A stretch of 6,904 nt of DNA from Alphaproteobacteria bacterium (lineage in GTDB: Bacteria > Pseudomonadota > Alphaproteobacteria > SP197), in assembly GCA_022822575.1 (NCBI GenBank), contig JAJEBJ010000274.1, positions 1-6,904 of the forward strand, in the 5' to 3' direction. The notes beneath the pieces were generated by a model. It was not told the origin of the DNA. It saw only the letters and a list, made by a program, of their open reading frames with translations, and did not search any database. Of the stretch, positions 1-6,476 are shown piece by piece (within the stretch, counting starts at the first letter, position 1; every line of letters starts with the position of its first letter). A program made the position numbers and the translations under genes.

Positions 1-32
1 CGATGCGCCCCCTGAAACAGGCGGCCTACGAT

Positions 33-51
33 CCCCGGGGCATACGTATGC
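33..51. repeat. Two adjacent short perfect palindromes upstream of the toxin-gene remnant
   Basis: CCCCGGGG (33-40) and GCATACGTATGC (40-51) are both perfect palindromes and share one base. They lie just upstream of the decayed MazF-like gene, where a toxin-antitoxin operator might sit. No antitoxin gene is recognisable in the roughly 100 bases available, so any operator role is speculation. Short GC-rich palindromes also occur by chance. Confidence 0.3.
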
Positions 52-99
52 GCGGATGACGCAAGGGCTCGGACATGATTGACCACGACCGTCGCCCAC

Positions 100-424
100 A
101 AGTGGCGTCCTGGCGGTGATACTGTGCTACGGGCGGCATGCAGGTCACGGGAGCTTTTCCCCAGTGCATGGACCAGCACCACACGGAACATATCTGCGTG
201 GTGCTGTCATCGGGTATCGCGCTGCCCAACACCGGACCCGGCCGAACCATGTTCCTGTCGAGCCTTCCGAAGGCAATGGCCTGCGCATACAATTCCAGGT
301 CACGGTCGATCAGATCTTCTCGGCAAGACCGCGCCGCATCGGCCGAGTCTTCGGACACCTCGACGATGCCGACGTGATAGCCGTAAACCGCGCGCTTGCC
401 CTGTTCACGGGAATCGCCTCCTGA
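100..424 (+). pseudogene. Decayed MazF/PemK-family toxin (endoribonuclease) gene
   Basis: The frame at 251-424 encodes 57 residues and a TGA stop that read like the C-terminal half of MazF/PemK toxins. It starts VEPSEGNGLR, followed by QVTVDQIFS, RIGRVFGHLDD and a final VNRALALFTGIAS. Family members typically show a GLR-x-SQ-x-MVDK segment, then a (V/F)GRLDD block and an ALALFLGIA end, from memory of the family. Upstream of 251 this frame loses the resemblance. A neighbouring frame (about 138-250) gives QHHTEHICVVLSS, which could be the family's central strand, and a third frame (about 100-140) gives a weak GDTVL. At least one frameshift, and probably two with some loss, are therefore implied. 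An intact MazF is about 105-115 residues and cuts mRNA. No antitoxin gene is visible upstream. The left boundary is approximate. An unrelated chance frame is possible but unlikely given the length of the matching end. Confidence 0.6.
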
Positions 425-677
425 CCTCCGGATGGGCAGCCGTCCAGATCCTCGTGAGCCGCCCGTATCCTCGTCAGGGCTTCGCCCGTCAGTCCCACTT
501 CACATCAAGAACCGGCCCGTGGCTCCAGCACCGAGCGACGGTCGCTCTTTCGTCCGGATGCAGAGTCTCCCACCGCGGTTTCGCCCCGCACCCTGCCTTG
601 CCATCACGCGGTTCCTGAACGTCCGATTCTGTTTGGAGACTGGCGACAGCAGGTTCCGGCAGGCGCTGACCGGAAAC
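425..677. other. Intergenic stretch without a recognisable gene
   Basis: This lies between the toxin-gene remnant and the convergent end of the DeoR-family gene. No open frame here shows a family resemblance, a ribosome-binding site, or plausible composition. I saw no hairpin followed by a T-run that could end either gene. It is best treated as degraded or spacer DNA. Confidence 0.5.
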
Positions 678-1508
678 TCAACGCGGTGCTCCGAACGTTT
701 CGGCACAGGAAATCACTTCGATTCCTGAACTCGAGAAGCCTGCCAGCCGCTCACGGTCGGAACAATCGGTAATGAGAACGTCGACCGCCACAGCGGGTAA
801 GGCGACAATTCGATCTCTCTGGTTCAGCTTCCGCGACGTCGCCAGAACGACTGACCTCGTCGCCCGCTCGCTCATCAGGCGGGCTAGGCGGGCATCGGAC
901 TCGTACGAGAACGTCAATCCGTCGCGCACCGAGAACCCTTCGGCCGCGATGAACGCGATGTCCGCGTTGAACGTGGCGAGCATCTCCTCGGCGAAGCCGC
1001 CCGAGGTTCCCAGCGTACGGTGCCGGACCCGGCCACCCAGGAGATAGGCGGTCACAGAGGGGTTCTCCGAAAGGTACGTCGCGATGTTCACGCCTGGTGT
1101 AACGACGGTCAAGGCGATGCGTTCGGCAACCAGTTCCCTCGCCAGCGCGAGGACGGTCGAACCGTCGTTCATGAACAGCGTCTGGTCGGGATCGACAAGA
1201 GCCAGCGCGGAGCGGGCGATCAGCCTCTTGGCATCCGCGTCGAGCTGCTCGCGCAGGGCAAATGCCTGGTCTGCGCCGCGCGGCGCCTCGATGACCGCAC
1301 CTCCATGGGTTCGGCGAACCGATCCTTCTTCGCTGAGAATCGTGAGGTCGCGCCGGATCGTTGCCTCCGATACACCAAGATCCCGCGACAGTGCCTCGAC
1401 GGTGACCGACCCTTCGAGCAGCAAACGTCTCTGAATCTCCAGGCGCCGGCCTGCGGTGTTCCTGACTCCGGATCGCATGTGTCCATCTTGTACAGGAGTC
1501 TCGATCAT
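678..1508 (-). CDS. DeoR/GlpR-family transcriptional regulator
   Basis: This 276-residue protein has the usual length for the family. Residues 20-71 form the DeoR winged helix-turn-helix: VTVEALSRDLGVSEATIRRDL contains the recognition helix, and the wing RRTHGGAV follows. From about residue 90 it continues into the DeoRC sensor domain, which resembles ribose-5-phosphate isomerase and binds phosphorylated effectors. Visible sensor motifs are FMNDGSTVLALA (112-123), a later LLGGRVRHRTLG, and AAEGFSVRDGLT. Start choice: the ATG at 1506-1508 has a strong GGAGG six bases upstream; an ATG ten codons in would also leave the DNA-binding domain whole. The gene is divergent from the transporter/glp-like operon and shares its regulatory region, so it very likely represses that operon and possibly itself. 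The effector is unknown; the neighbouring GlpA/GlpB genes make glycerol-3-phosphate or an analogue the first candidate. Family assignment is firm; effector and targets are inference. Confidence 0.93.
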   Translation of the reverse strand: MIETPVQDGHMRSGVRNTAGRRLEIQRRLLLEGSVTVEALSRDLGVSEATIRRDLTILSEEGSVRRTHGGAVIEAPRGADQAFALREQLDADAKRLIARSALALVDPDQTLFMNDGSTVLALARELVAERIALTVVTPGVNIATYLSENPSVTAYLLGGRVRHRTLGTSGGFAEEMLATFNADIAFIAAEGFSVRDGLTFSYESDARLARLMSERATRSVVLATSRKLNQRDRIVALPAVAVDVLITDCSDRERLAGFSSSGIEVISCAETFGAPR

Positions 1509-1514
1509 TCAACA

Positions 1515-1519
1515 CCTCC
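1515..1519 (-). promoter_or_regulatory. Ribosome-binding site of the DeoR-family gene
   Basis: On the minus strand, GGAGG stands six bases before the ATG at 1508. This supports that codon over the internal ATG at codon 11. Confidence 0.8.
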
Positions 1520-1543
1520 AAACAAACGACAACGAGCATTTTG

Positions 1544-1576
1544 ATGATTGTTATAGTTCGAAATCATGACTATCAT
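1544..1576. promoter_or_regulatory. Imperfect 33-bp palindrome, candidate operator for the divergent DeoR-family repressor
   Basis: The arms begin ATGAT and end ATCAT, and 11 of the 16 position pairs around the central G at 1560 are complementary. A perfect TTCGAA (1557-1562) sits near the centre; TTCG also appears in the E. coli GlpR operator consensus as I recall it. The element lies in the 134-base divergent gap between the regulator and the binding-protein gene, and it covers the predicted -35 and -10 boxes of the rightward promoter. That is the expected position for a repressor site. It is also AT-rich compared with its surroundings. Which protein binds is inference. Confidence 0.55.
1548..1576 (+). 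promoter_or_regulatory. Candidate sigma70-type promoter of the transporter operon
   Basis: TTGTTA at 1548-1553 (4 of 6 to the -35 consensus) and TATCAT at 1571-1576 (5 of 6 to the -10) are separated by exactly 17 bases. Transcription would begin near 1583, giving a leader of about 60 bases before the ATG at 1643. The whole promoter falls within the palindrome, so bound repressor would block polymerase. Confidence 0.5.
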
Positions 1577-1631
1577 CGATCCGTGTTCAGCTTTCCGAAG
1601 ATTGGGGACACAAGCACGCACGACATCATCG

Positions 1632-1638
1632 AGGAGGT
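1632..1638 (+). promoter_or_regulatory. Ribosome-binding site of the substrate-binding protein gene
   Basis: AGGAGGT is a near-perfect Shine-Dalgarno sequence ending a few bases before the ATG at 1643. It fixes that start, even though the frame stays open upstream to 1541, inside the operator. Confidence 0.85.
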
Positions 1639-1642
1639 GGTC

Positions 1643-2614
1643 ATGTTGCAGAGAACGCGTCGATTCATGGCAGCAGCGGTGATCGCCGGGCTCATGGCAG
1701 GGTTCGGATTCATGCCGCCCGCGAATGCCGAGACACCGGAATCCAAGGAGCCGATCAAGCTCGTCATCATGGGATACTCGGGTGACAACATCATCATGTA
1801 CATCTACGGCACGCTGATCGAAAAGCTCGGCTACAACGTCGAGTACACTCCGGCAGACTACCTCGGCCAGTTCGCCGGCCTGAAGGCCGGAGATCTGCAC
1901 ATCGGTTCCCCCGGATGGGACACGACAGCCAAAGCAGCGATGGCCGACGCCTGGGGAAGCGGCGAAGTCCTCAACATGGGCAACATGGGGATCGCCGTGA
2001 ACGAGGACTGGTGGTACCCGATGTACGTCAAGGACGTGTGTCCGGGACTCCCCGACTGGAAGGCACTGCTTGAGCCGGATTGCGTGGAGGCCCTGTCGGT
2101 CGCCGAGACGGCACCCAAAGCACGGTTCCTGAGCGGTCCCATCGAGTGGGGTGGTCACGACGCGGAGCGCATCGACGCGCTGGGGATGCCCTTCGAGGTG
2201 ATTCACCCGGGGAGTGACGGGGCCCTGACCGCCGAGTTCACCGCGGCCATCAAGCGCAAGCAGCCGATCGTCGGCTGGACATGGGAACCGTTCTGGTTGC
2301 CTGCGCTCTACGAAGGCGAGTTCGTCGAGTGGCCGGAGTACGAGGACGCATGCTACGACGACCCGTCCTGGGGACCCAATCCGGAGAAGGCGTACGATTG
2401 CGGGCGCCCTCGCGGCCACATGTGGAAATCCGCCTGGAAGGGCGGCGAATCCATCTGGCCGAAGGCCTATGACGTCTGGCGCAATTTCCAGCTCGACGGC
2501 AAGACCATGGGTGAAATGGTCTACACGAGCGACGTGGACGGCGTGCCGACCCGAACCGTTGCCGAGCAGTGGATCGAGGCCAACGAGGCAACCTGGAAGC
2601 CCTGGCTCGAATAG
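1643..2614 (+). CDS. ABC transporter substrate-binding protein, glycine-betaine/choline (ProX/OpuAC) class
   Basis: This 323-residue protein is a secreted, presumably periplasmic receptor that delivers solute to the downstream permease. Residues 1-29 form a signal peptide: basic start with Arg4, Arg6 and Arg7, a hydrophobic core at about 10-24, and an ANA|E cleavage site after Ala29. No lipobox cysteine is present. The mature part fits the OpuAC fold, beginning KLVIMGYSGDNIIM and continuing with GQFAGLKAGDLHIGSPGWD. It is rich in aromatics at places where this class builds a cage around quaternary ammonium groups: Trp92, Trp123-Trp124-Tyr125, and Trp212, Trp214, Phe217 and Trp218. Four cysteines (133/147 and 237/253) are spaced as two possible disulfides, which fits an exported protein. 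The start is set by a strong ribosome-binding site. Neighbours point to a shared operon with the permease and a GlpA/GlpB pair. The ligand is not determined; a betaine-like or zwitterionic solute is the family-based guess. Confidence 0.9.
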   Translation: MLQRTRRFMAAAVIAGLMAGFGFMPPANAETPESKEPIKLVIMGYSGDNIIMYIYGTLIEKLGYNVEYTPADYLGQFAGLKAGDLHIGSPGWDTTAKAAMADAWGSGEVLNMGNMGIAVNEDWWYPMYVKDVCPGLPDWKALLEPDCVEALSVAETAPKARFLSGPIEWGGHDAERIDALGMPFEVIHPGSDGALTAEFTAAIKRKQPIVGWTWEPFWLPALYEGEFVEWPEYEDACYDDPSWGPNPEKAYDCGRPRGHMWKSAWKGGESIWPKAYDVWRNFQLDGKTMGEMVYTSDVDGVPTRTVAEQWIEANEATWKPWLE

Positions 2615-2657
2615 GTCCGTTCTCAGAACACGACAAGGCGGTTCGGCCGGGGAGGCC

Positions 2658-2681
2658 GGCGCCGGACGATGGTCCGGCGCC
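2658..2681 (+). promoter_or_regulatory. Strong GC hairpin between binding-protein and permease genes
   Basis: GGCGCCGGAC (2658-2667) pairs perfectly with GTCCGGCGCC (2672-2681) across a GATG loop. No T-run follows, so it is not a standard intrinsic terminator. Its place, 44 bases after the binding-protein stop and over 200 before the permease, matches hairpins that protect the upstream mRNA 3' end. In ABC operons these let the receptor be made in excess over the membrane subunits. Partial termination or attenuation is an alternative. Confidence 0.6.
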
Positions 2682-2890
2682 CGGTCCACTTGAGCAGGAG
2701 CCAGCCATCCCGGACGCCATGACGTCTCTCGGGCGCACTGCTTTCCCGCCCTGGCCTGCCCGACAGCCGGTCGAATCGTGGTGTTCGCGCCGGTCGCGGG
2801 CGTACCCTGCATGTCAGCGCACGGGACAGTCGGGCAGCGGATCATGAGAATCATTCCACGTGTCGGACCGTTGGACATCGATTGCGGTCG

Positions 2891-4906
2891 ATGATGGCCG
2901 TCGGCGTACACCGCTCATCATCTCCCTCTTGGCCTGGCCGAGGCGCGCTGCTGATTGCCTTTGCGATCGTCGCAACGTTCCTGATCGCTTTCCTCGCCCC
3001 CGTGCTCCCGTGGATCGACGTGTATCCCGGCGGTTTGATTCTGCCCGTCGCCGACGTGTTGACCCGATCGATCAACTGGCTGGTAAACGAAGCCGACTTC
3101 GGCCTGTTCACGTTCAAGGAGCTGACACGCGGGTTCGGGGCCGTGCTCGAGGCTCCGATGCTGTTCCTCAAGGGGCTGCTCGCGACCGGATTCACGTTCG
3201 AAGGCAGCGACGGAACAACCGTTCACGTTCCTCCTCTCTCGTGGCTGGGCCTGATCGTGGTGTTCGCCGCGCTGGGAGCGTCCCTGGGCAGCGGACGCCT
3301 GACCGCGTTCGTCACATTGTCCTTTCTCTACGTCGCGTTCATCGGGCTGTGGCACAGCACCATGCTGACGTTCGCGTCCATCATCGTCGCGGTTGTGATC
3401 GGAATCGCAACGGGTGTCGTGCTTGGCATCGCAGCGCATCGGTGGCGGGCGGTCGAGCGGATACTGACGCCGGTGTTCGATTTCATGCAGACGATGCCGG
3501 TATTCGCCTATCTCGTGCCGGCGCTGATGCTGTTCGGTTACGGACCGGCGGCCGCCATGGTGGTCACTCTGATCTATGCCCTGCCTCCCATGGCGCGGGT
3601 GACCAGCGTCGCGCTTTCCCAGGTGAACAGCGAAGTCGTGGAGTTCGGCCGCATGGCCGGTTGTTCGCGCCGGCAAATGATGTGGAAGGTGATGTTGCCG
3701 TCGGTCCGGCCGCGCGTCATGGTTGGCGTCAACCAGGTGATCATGCTGACGCTGAACATGGTGATCATCGCATCGATGATCGGAGCCGGAGGCCTCGGGT
3801 TCGATGTCTGGCAGTCCCTGAAGGCGCTGCGAATCGGGCAGGGCGCCGAAGCGGGAATCTCCATCACGCTGGTCGCCATCGTGCTGGACCGCATGAGTCA
3901 GCGTCTCGCCGCCCGCCGTCCCGCCCACAGCGTACGGCGGCACGGACACATCACCGGAACCCATCTGCTCGCGGGAGCCGTGTTCTTCGGCATCGTTGTC
4001 ACGGTTGCCGGAATCTGGATCCCCGCATTGGCCCAGATTCCGGAGAACTGGACGGTGACCACCGGCCGGTTCTGGGACACCATCATCGACTGGATCAACA
4101 TCAATCTCTATGTGTACATCGGTGCGGTCCGGGACGCGTTCTTCATCTATCTCCTGAAGCCGTTCAAGAGCTTCATGCTGTCCCTGCCCTGGCTCAGTGT
4201 CGTGTTGGTGGTAGGCGTCATCGGATTCCACCTGGGCGGCTTTCGTCTGGCAATTCTGTGCGGCTTCCTGATCGCCTTCATCGCCGCTGTGGGTCTGTGG
4301 GAAAAGGCGATGATTTCCGCCTACCTCGTCGGCGTCTGCGTGTTCCTCTCCAGTCTGATCGGCATTCCCATCGGCATCGTGGCCTCCGGCAACGAGAGGG
4401 TTCATCAGGTCGTACAGGTCGTGATCGATACCCTGCAGACGCTTCCGGCGTTCGTCTACCTCATTCCGGTAATCATGCTGTTCAGCGTCGGCGACTTCTC
4501 CGCAATGATCGCCATCGTGCTCTACGCGATCGTGCCGGCCATTCGCTACACGGACAGCGGCATCCGCCAGGTGCCCTCGAACCTCGTCGAGGCCGCCCGG
4601 GCCATGGGCTGCACCCGCGGTCAGATACTGCGGCGCGTTCAACTTCCGCTGGCATTGCCCGACATCATGCTCGGAGTGAACCAGACGCTGATGATGGGGC
4701 TCAGCATGCTGGTGATCACGGCGCTTGTCGGAACGCGGGATCTGGGACAGGAAACGTTGATCGCTCTCTCCAAGGTCGATCCCGGACGCGGTGTCACCGC
4801 AGGAATCTGCGTCGCCTTCATCGCGATCGCCGCCGATCGCCTGATCGGCGCCTGGGCTGAGCGTCGCAAACGCGAACTGGGGCTCCGCTCCGCAGCCTTG
4901 GCATGA
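2891..4906 (+). CDS. Tandem two-domain ABC permease, ProW/OpuAB class
   Basis: This inner-membrane protein of about 671 residues is about twice the usual length because it carries two complete permease domains in one chain. The first domain has FDFMQTMPVFAYLVPALMLF at about residues 196-215 and an EAA-type coupling loop starting at Glu251. The second has IDTLQTLPAFVYLIPVIMLF from about 512 and an EAA loop at Glu567. Both equivalent pairs are 316 residues apart, which shows an internal duplication. EAA loop 2 is canonical (EAARAMG, then QLP), while loop 1 has lost the Ala-Ala (EFGRMAG, then MLP). Each domain also has an extra hydrophobic N-terminal segment. A fused pair would supply both transmembrane halves of one importer; the ATPase is not encoded here. 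Start choice is uncertain: ATG at 2891 or 2894, or TTG at 2882 with only a weak GGA upstream. Its stop lies one base before the GlpA-like start. Confidence 0.9.
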   Translation: MMAVGVHRSSSPSWPGRGALLIAFAIVATFLIAFLAPVLPWIDVYPGGLILPVADVLTRSINWLVNEADFGLFTFKELTRGFGAVLEAPMLFLKGLLATGFTFEGSDGTTVHVPPLSWLGLIVVFAALGASLGSGRLTAFVTLSFLYVAFIGLWHSTMLTFASIIVAVVIGIATGVVLGIAAHRWRAVERILTPVFDFMQTMPVFAYLVPALMLFGYGPAAAMVVTLIYALPPMARVTSVALSQVNSEVVEFGRMAGCSRRQMMWKVMLPSVRPRVMVGVNQVIMLTLNMVIIASMIGAGGLGFDVWQSLKALRIGQGAEAGISITLVAIVLDRMSQRLAARRPAHSVRRHGHITGTHLLAGAVFFGIVVTVAGIWIPALAQIPENWTVTTGRFWDTIIDWININLYVYIGAVRDAFFIYLLKPFKSFMLSLPWLSVVLVVGVIGFHLGGFRLAILCGFLIAFIAAVGLWEKAMISAYLVGVCVFLSSLIGIPIGIVASGNERVHQVVQVVIDTLQTLPAFVYLIPVIMLFSVGDFSAMIAIVLYAIVPAIRYTDSGIRQVPSNLVEAARAMGCTRGQILRRVQLPLALPDIMLGVNQTLMMGLSMLVITALVGTRDLGQETLIALSKVDPGRGVTAGICVAFIAIAADRLIGAWAERRKRELGLRSAALA

Positions 4907-4907
4907 C

Positions 4908-6476
4908 ATGACGAACTCGGCACAACACCATGGACTGCGGGTCGTCGTCATCGGCGGCGGCGCCACGGGTTGCGCCGTTGCCCGCGACCTTGTGATGCGA
5001 GGCTTCTATGTCACCCTGATCGAGTTCGGCGACCTCGGGTCCGGGACCAGCAGCCGATTCCACGGCATGCTGCAGAGTGGCGCCCGCTACGCGGTTTCCG
5101 ATACGGACTATGCGGCGGAATGCATGGTCGAGCGCCGGGTCGTGGCCGGAATCGTACCCGATGCGGTCGAGAGCACGGGGGGGCTGTTCGTCTCCCTCGA
5201 CGAGGATCCTCCCGAATTCCCGGAACGTTTCGTCGAGGGATGCAGGCAGGCGGGTATCCCTTGCGATGAGCTCGATCCTGATCGTGTCATGGCGGAAGAA
5301 CCCTGCATCAGCCGCAGCATCAGCCGCGCGTTCTCGGTTCCCGATGCGACCATCGATCCATGGCGCCTCGTTAACCGCCTCGCTGAAGACATCGTCCGTC
5401 GCGGCGGGCGGGTGCTGACCCGGCATCAGGTCACCGGAATCGACGTCTCCGGTGGCGTTGTCCGCGCGGTACGAATCGCCGGCGACGGCGGTGAAACCCG
5501 AATCGAGACCGATGCAGTCGTCAGCGCCGCCGGCACCTGGTCGGGCCGGGTGGCCGCGCTGGCGGGTCAGAACGTCGAACTGGAGATGACCAAGGGCGCC
5601 ATCATCGTTCTCTCCCATCGATTCGTCGGGCAGGTCGTCAACCGCTGCCGTCCTCCGGGCAGTCACGACATCATCGTGCCGACCGGAACCGTCTCGCTGT
5701 TCGGCACCACGTCGCAGGTGGTCGACAATCCCGACACGACCCTGGTAACGCCGGCGGAGATTCAGGAACTCCTGGACGGCGCCGAGCCGCTCGTGCCCGG
5801 GATTCGAGAGCGCCGCGCGCTTCGCGCCTGGGCCGGCGTCAGGCCGCTTGTGAAACTGCCGGACTGGCCTCTTGGAAAACCCCTGCCCCGCCGACACCTG
5901 GTCATCAACCACGCGAATGGTGGTGCCGACGGGTTCTTCACCGTATGCGGAGGTTCACTGACCACGCACCGATTCATGGCCGAGGACGTGTCAGACCATG
6001 TCTGCCGGCGCTTTGGCATCGATGAGACCTGCCTGACCGCAATGATCCCGGTCTCCCCAAGTCCCCATGAGGCAACCTGGCGTCCGGCCGCCGGTCATAT
6101 GACCACCGAGACGATGCAGACCCAGGCGAAAACGCTCTGCGAGTGCGAAGCGGTCGATCGGGCGATCGTCACCGAACTGATCGAAGCCGCGGGCGTCTCC
6201 CGCCTGCACGATTTGCGGCGGCGACTTCGTATCGGGTTCGGGCCCTGCCAGGGCACGTTTTGCGCCGTGCGCGCCGCCGACCTGCTGGCAAGTGCCGACA
6301 GGGACTTCCCCGCCGAGACTTCAATCGGTCAGTTCTGGACGGAGCGTCTCAAGGGTGTCTCGAGAACCGCATGGGGTGATCAGGCACGCCAGGCGCTGCT
6401 GAGCGACACCGTGCACCGGGAAATTCTCGGAATCCGCCTGACCGGCGATCTGCTGCCGACGGACGATCACCGATGA
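4908..6476 (+). CDS. glpA: GlpA-like FAD-dependent glycerol-3-phosphate dehydrogenase, catalytic subunit
   Basis: This 522-residue protein is close in length to E. coli GlpA (542) and collinear with it. GlpA oxidises sn-glycerol-3-phosphate to dihydroxyacetone phosphate with FAD and passes electrons through GlpB/GlpC to quinone. The N-terminal FAD Rossmann motif is VVVIGGGATGCAVARD (Gly16, Gly18, Gly21). Conserved blocks include SGARYAVSD, VVNRCR, DIIVPTGTVSLFGTTS and RAWAGVRPLV. The C-terminal BFD-like [2Fe-2S] domain shows Cys411, Cys413, Cys447 and Cys452 (CECEAV and GPCQGTFC), and the end RLKGVSRTAWGDQ matches the GlpA tail. Differences from E. coli GlpA as I recall it: GGKLMTYR becomes GGSLTTHR (Ser350 for Lys), and NHGLLHSG becomes FHGMLQSG (Gln56 for His). 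The true substrate could therefore be a related polyol phosphate or another alpha-hydroxy compound. No clear ribosome-binding site precedes the ATG; the one-base gap after the permease stop suggests translational coupling. Homology is firm, substrate is not. Confidence 0.9.
   Translation: MTNSAQHHGLRVVVIGGGATGCAVARDLVMRGFYVTLIEFGDLGSGTSSRFHGMLQSGARYAVSDTDYAAECMVERRVVAGIVPDAVESTGGLFVSLDEDPPEFPERFVEGCRQAGIPCDELDPDRVMAEEPCISRSISRAFSVPDATIDPWRLVNRLAEDIVRRGGRVLTRHQVTGIDVSGGVVRAVRIAGDGGETRIETDAVVSAAGTWSGRVAALAGQNVELEMTKGAIIVLSHRFVGQVVNRCRPPGSHDIIVPTGTVSLFGTTSQVVDNPDTTLVTPAEIQELLDGAEPLVPGIRERRALRAWAGVRPLVKLPDWPLGKPLPRRHLVINHANGGADGFFTVCGGSLTTHRFMAEDVSDHVCRRFGIDETCLTAMIPVSPSPHEATWRPAAGHMTTETMQTQAKTLCECEAVDRAIVTELIEAAGVSRLHDLRRRLRIGFGPCQGTFCAVRAADLLASADRDFPAETSIGQFWTERLKGVSRTAWGDQARQALLSDTVHREILGIRLTGDLLPTDDHR

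Noticed and set aside
26..358. A 110-codon minus-strand frame opposite the toxin remnant
   Set aside because: It reads smoothly in places (for example DLIDRDLELYAQAIAFG), but no family was recognised. The opposite strand explains the region better through MazF-like sequence.
1541..1642. A longer N-terminus for the binding protein starting at TTG 1541
   Set aside because: It would begin inside the promoter/operator and put 34 residues before a good signal peptide. The AGGAGGT at 1632-1638 clearly serves the ATG at 1643.
1505..2911. A 468-codon open frame on the minus strand opposite the binding-protein gene
   Set aside because: It is a GC-rich shadow: His-, Arg- and Pro-rich with no family resemblance. 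The opposite strand has a strong ribosome-binding site, a signal peptide and OpuAC-like motifs.
2860..4966. Long open frames in the +1 frame (666 codons) and on the minus strand (682 codons) over the permease
   Set aside because: Their composition is Arg/Ser/His-rich without hydrophobic segments. The real frame shows clear membrane segments and two EAA loops.
6093..6104. Perfect 12-bp palindrome GGTCATATGACC inside the GlpA-like gene
   Set aside because: It lies inside coding sequence, with no promoter or second copy noticed; chance is a sufficient explanation.
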